Source of the DNA: Mycolicibacterium sphagni
GTDB taxonomy: Bacteria; Actinomycetota; Actinomycetes; Mycobacteriales; Mycobacteriaceae
Length of the DNA stretch: 64,000 nucleotides
Direction: 5' to 3'
Assembly: GCF_002250655.1 (NCBI RefSeq)
Contig: NZ_NOZR01000022.1
Span: 1 to 64,000, forward strand
Below the pieces are notes generated by a model. That model searched no databases, was not told the DNA's origin, and saw only the letters and a list, made by a program, of their open reading frames with translations. Position 1 is the stretch's first letter. Each line of letters starts with the position of its first letter. Shown one piece after another: positions 58,671 to 64,000 of this stretch. Made by a program: the position numbers and the translations under genes.

Positions 58671-58691
58671 TTTTGTGGGGTCTCCACAAAA
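58671..58691. promoter_or_regulatory. FAS-II operon palindrome, candidate MabR site
   Basis: Perfect 8-bp arms TTTTGTGG (58671-58678) and CCACAAAA (58684-58691) with a 5-base spacer lie in the 136-bp gap between mabR and fabD, about 70 bp upstream of the fabD start. MabR is known to bind the FAS-II promoter region of mycobacteria at an inverted repeat. This is the obvious candidate. It could also act as a weak terminator for mabR. Confidence 0.6.
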
Positions 58692-58741
58692 GTGCATGTG
58701 ATGCGACTCCGCTGATATCTCGCCGCGATCTACCTGCGGGC

Positions 58742-60019
58742 TCAATTGTTCCCCGTGGTACCGACCAGTGGGGGTGTGAGCTGAGCAACAGAACTATTTG
58801 CCGTGGTGTGAGTAGTTGCTGGATAACCCAGACGGCCCACGGTAGATGCCACTCGCAGGACGTAGGCATCACGCGGCAGCATGGGATCACGCCCGGTGAA
58901 GTCGGCGATCCGGCGCAGGCGGTAGCGGACCGTATTTGGATGAACGAACAGTTTTCTGGCACAGGCTTCGATCGCGCCGCCGCTGTCGAGGAAGGCGTCC
59001 AAGGTCTCGGTGAGCGCCGGCCCGGCATCGGCAAGCGGTCGCATGATCTCGGTGTGCAGCGCGGTGACCGCCGAGGGGTCGCCCAGAAGTGCTCGCTCGG
59101 GCAACAACTCTCGAGCCAGAACGGGTCGCGGTGCGCCGGTCCAGCCGGCGACGGCGTTCATCCCCGATATCGCCTCACTGGCGCTGTGGTGGGCCGCGCT
59201 GAGCATGGGCGCGGTCGGTCCGATCACCACGGGGCTGTCGGCGAAAGCATTGATCAGGTCGTTGAAGAACCGGTCGGTGGGCCCGAGCGGACCGGAGATG
59301 ATGCCGATGAGCCAGGTGCCGTGGACATCGGCCAAGGCGCCGCGGCCGTGCCGCGCGGCGATCTCGCGGACGTCCTCGCTGGCCAATTCCGCCCGTCCCG
59401 GGGGCGGTGTGCCCACCACGACCGTCGCCGGGGCGGTGGTGTCCCAGTTGAGCGCGGCGGCCCGGGACAGGAGCTCCTGCCCGGTGTCGCCGCGGACGAC
59501 GGCGTCGACGACGCTGGCCTCCATCCGGCTGTCCCAGGCGCCGCGGGCCTCGGCGGCGTCGGCGTAGGACGAAGCCGCGGCGAAGGCCAGGTCGCGGCTG
59601 TAGCGCAGGATGCCGACGGACAGGGCGACGCGCTGCTCCTCGTTGCGGCCCAGGGCGGGCACGGCGGCCTCGAAGTACTCCATGCTCACGCGCACCATGT
59701 CGACGGTCTGGGCCAGCGCGATGCGGCGGGTGAGCTCCTGCGGGACCAGCGCGAACGCCTCGGCGGTGTAGCCGACGTTGCTCAGCGGGTCACGCACCCA
59801 CTCGGCGAAGTTGACCACTGCGGTCTGCAGCACCAGCTGGACGCTGGCGCGTTGGGAGGCTTCCAGTTCGCCGAAGAACGGGAGGTGCTCGGTCATGGCC
59901 TGCACCGCCTGGGTGGCCAGCCGGCCGGAATGCTGCTTCAGCCGGCGCAGCGTCGACTCCGGGACGGTCTCGAGCAGCACCAGGGGGGAGCGCACCTCAA
60001 GCGACTCGTTGTCAGTCAC
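58742..60019 (-). CDS. mabR: Mycolic acid biosynthesis regulator MabR (PucR/CdaR-like)
   Basis: A 425-residue regulator equivalent to Rv2242/MabR, which controls the FAS-II operon just downstream. The N-terminal half is a helical sensor-like region, the middle resembles a GGDEF-like CdaR domain, and the C-terminal HTH_30 domain reads ARKLFVHPNTVRYRLRRIAD. TAGCTT ends six bases before the GTG at 60019, so the start is probably leaderless. It lies between aceE and fabD, all on the same strand, as in M. tuberculosis. Confidence 0.92.
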   Translation of the reverse strand: MTDNESLEVRSPLVLLETVPESTLRRLKQHSGRLATQAVQAMTEHLPFFGELEASQRASVQLVLQTAVVNFAEWVRDPLSNVGYTAEAFALVPQELTRRIALAQTVDMVRVSMEYFEAAVPALGRNEEQRVALSVGILRYSRDLAFAAASSYADAAEARGAWDSRMEASVVDAVVRGDTGQELLSRAAALNWDTTAPATVVVGTPPPGRAELASEDVREIAARHGRGALADVHGTWLIGIISGPLGPTDRFFNDLINAFADSPVVIGPTAPMLSAAHHSASEAISGMNAVAGWTGAPRPVLARELLPERALLGDPSAVTALHTEIMRPLADAGPALTETLDAFLDSGGAIEACARKLFVHPNTVRYRLRRIADFTGRDPMLPRDAYVLRVASTVGRLGYPATTHTTANSSVAQLTPPLVGTTGNN

Positions 60020-60068
60020 CCCTAAAAGCTACGCCGATTTTCTGGTTGTTCCCACCAAACGTGCTGAC

Positions 60069-62858
<2,790 letters not shown>

Positions 62859-63008
62859 CTTCAGCTCCTTAGTAGCTGGTGCAGGTTTTGCACCCTCTGC
62901 CCCCTATCGTGCCGCACTTGGGCCCGTACCGACGAGTAGTCAAAGTCGGGGGGTCGGTGAATTTCTCGCAGTGCGCCGAGCAGGGGCGTTAGCCGGTAAC
63001 CTGCGGCT

Positions 63009-63578
63009 GTGCTGATCAGAAGTGCCCGCGGGCTGCGGATCGGCGGTCTGCTGGTCGGCAGCGCCGCCGCGGTGCTGGCCGCCGTGGTCGGCTGCACCAG
63101 CGTCACCGAGGGCCACGGGGGGGTCAACGCTGAGGACGCGCCGGCGTATCGGACGTCGATGTCGGTGTCGGTCTCGGAGTCGGCCGCCTCCTCCAGCGCC
63201 CGCGAGTCCGAACACCAGGCGTCGTTGACCACACAGGCCGTGCACGACACCTGCGAGACGCTGTCCACGTCGAGCGCCGACGCGATCGACGCGGTGAATG
63301 CCTACGTCAGTGCTTTCAATTCGGGCGCGACCGACGTCTCGGGTACCGAGGACCCAGCGGTGAATGCCCTCAACAAGAGCGCCGACGCCGTCGCAGGCAG
63401 CGTCACCGATGCGATCCCGGACCAGCTGAAGACCGCCTTCCAGGACTGGGTCGACGGCGCCCACCGCACAGCACAGGCGATCACCGCGCACGCGGCGCCC
63501 GGAGACTTCAACCAGACCATCCAAGACCTCAACGACACCAGGTCGAATGCGCTGAGCTTGTGCGACGCGACGTATTGA
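63009..63578 (+). CDS. Mycobacterial lipoprotein, unknown function (Rv2240c-like)
   Basis: A 189-residue lipoprotein. A hydrophobic signal (RIGGLLVGSAAAVLAAVVGC) ends with a lipobox cysteine, followed by a Ser-rich linker (SVSVSESAASSSARES) and a helical domain with two Cys (HDTCETL and SLCDATY) that may pair. TAACCT (62997-63002) ends six bases before GTG 63009, suggesting leaderless translation. It is divergent from aceE, in the position of Rv2240c. Function unknown. Confidence 0.8.
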   Translation: MLIRSARGLRIGGLLVGSAAAVLAAVVGCTSVTEGHGGVNAEDAPAYRTSMSVSVSESAASSSARESEHQASLTTQAVHDTCETLSTSSADAIDAVNAYVSAFNSGATDVSGTEDPAVNALNKSADAVAGSVTDAIPDQLKTAFQDWVDGAHRTAQAITAHAAPGDFNQTIQDLNDTRSNALSLCDATY

Positions 63579-63661
63579 TTCCGACCGCAGGGCGAGTAAT
63601 CGCCGGTGTCGTGCGACGATAGGCCTAGACAGCCGACCCTGATTTGAAGGAGGTTCCGACG

Positions 63662-64000
63662 GTGGTCCCGGAGGGTGGCCCCTCGAGCTACGGACAAAAG
63701 CTGGGCATCCAAAAAGATCATGTCGTGCAGGAGCTGGGCTGGGATGAGGACAGTGACGACGACATCCGTGCCGACGTCGAGGACGCCAGCGGCGGGGAAC
63801 TGCTCGACGAGGATGCCGACGAAGTCGTCGATGTGGTGCTGCTGTGGTGGCGCGACGGTGACGGTGACCTGGTAGATCGGCTGATGGACGCGATCGCGCC
63901 GCTGGCCGACGACGGCATCATCTGGGTACTCACGCCCAAGACCGGAAAGCCTGGCCATGTACTTCCCGCCGAGATCGCCGAATCGGCGCCGACCGCGGGT
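63662..64000 (+). CDS. DUF3052 family protein (Rv2239c-like), 5' part
   Basis: The first 113 codons are in the window and the gene runs off the right edge. The sequence (SSYGQKLGIQKDHVVQELGW, then the acidic DEDSDDDIRADVEDASGGEL and VVDVVLLWWRDGDGDLVD) matches the DUF3052 family, small acidic proteins near ahpE in mycobacteria. AAGGAGG (63646-63652) precedes GTG 63662 by nine bases. Function unknown. Confidence 0.85.
   Translation, partial: MVPEGGPSSYGQKLGIQKDHVVQELGWDEDSDDDIRADVEDASGGELLDEDADEVVDVVLLWWRDGDGDLVDRLMDAIAPLADDGIIWVLTPKTGKPGHVLPAEIAESAPTAG

Overview
The window is high-GC chromosomal DNA from a mycobacterium, most likely a pigmented, rapidly growing species of the Mycolicibacterium type. 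The evidence is the complete FAS-II mycolic-acid operon (mabR-fabD-acpM-kasA-kasB-accD6), an MmpS/MmpL pair, mycothiol-dependent MscR, DUF732 and DUF3145 proteins, a 13E12-type HNH gene with a mycobacterial SOS box, and many leaderless-looking starts. From about 40.7 kb to the right edge the gene order broadly mirrors M. tuberculosis Rv2239c-Rv2260 with some insertions. The left half is accessory.

1-8.2 kb is a sulfur-acquisition island. It starts with the 5' end of a family 2A encapsulin. Divergent from that is a leaderless 22-codon ORF ending in three cysteine codons, followed by a cysteine-free TQXA (thioester-domain-like) protein. Next come a sulfonate-type ABC transporter, a glutamine-synthetase-like ligase, a SfnG/SsuD-like flavin monooxygenase and a SfnB/DszC-like oxidoreductase. 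The seven full-length proteins hold only 3 Cys and 9 non-initiator Met in about 2,520 residues, so they look sulfur-sparing. This is the most interesting system in the window.

8.2-25.3 kb is mixed: a DUF2237 gene, a large LuxR (LAL) regulator with a nested inverted repeat at its start, secreted proteins, a DUF4185 (GH183-like, candidate D-arabinanase) protein, an MmpS/MmpL export pair with tandem operator-like repeats, small secreted and START-like proteins, a repeat protein with a strict C-x-x-C tail, and a decayed oligopeptide ABC transporter.

25.5-31.9 kb is a tightly overlapping carotenoid operon, crtI-crtB-crtYc-crtYd-crtT-crtU-Rieske, predicted to make beta-carotene and aromatic (isorenieratene-type) carotenoids from GGPP. 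No crtE is in the window.

32-48.5 kb holds oxidoreductases, a membrane-anchored Hsp70-like protein, a SABATH-fold methyltransferase, two TetR regulators each with paired GAAC-N3-GTTC operators, a frameshifted zinc alcohol dehydrogenase, the MscR/MBL pair, a serine hydrolase, DUF3145 and an SOS-linked HNH gene.

48.5-64 kb is conserved core: diacylglycerol kinase, an FAD-linked oxidase, TetR-glpD, the FAS-II operon with an unusual 24-bp tandem repeat before acpM, aceE, a lipoprotein and a DUF3052 gene cut by the right edge. No rRNA, tRNA, CRISPR array or intact insertion sequence was seen.
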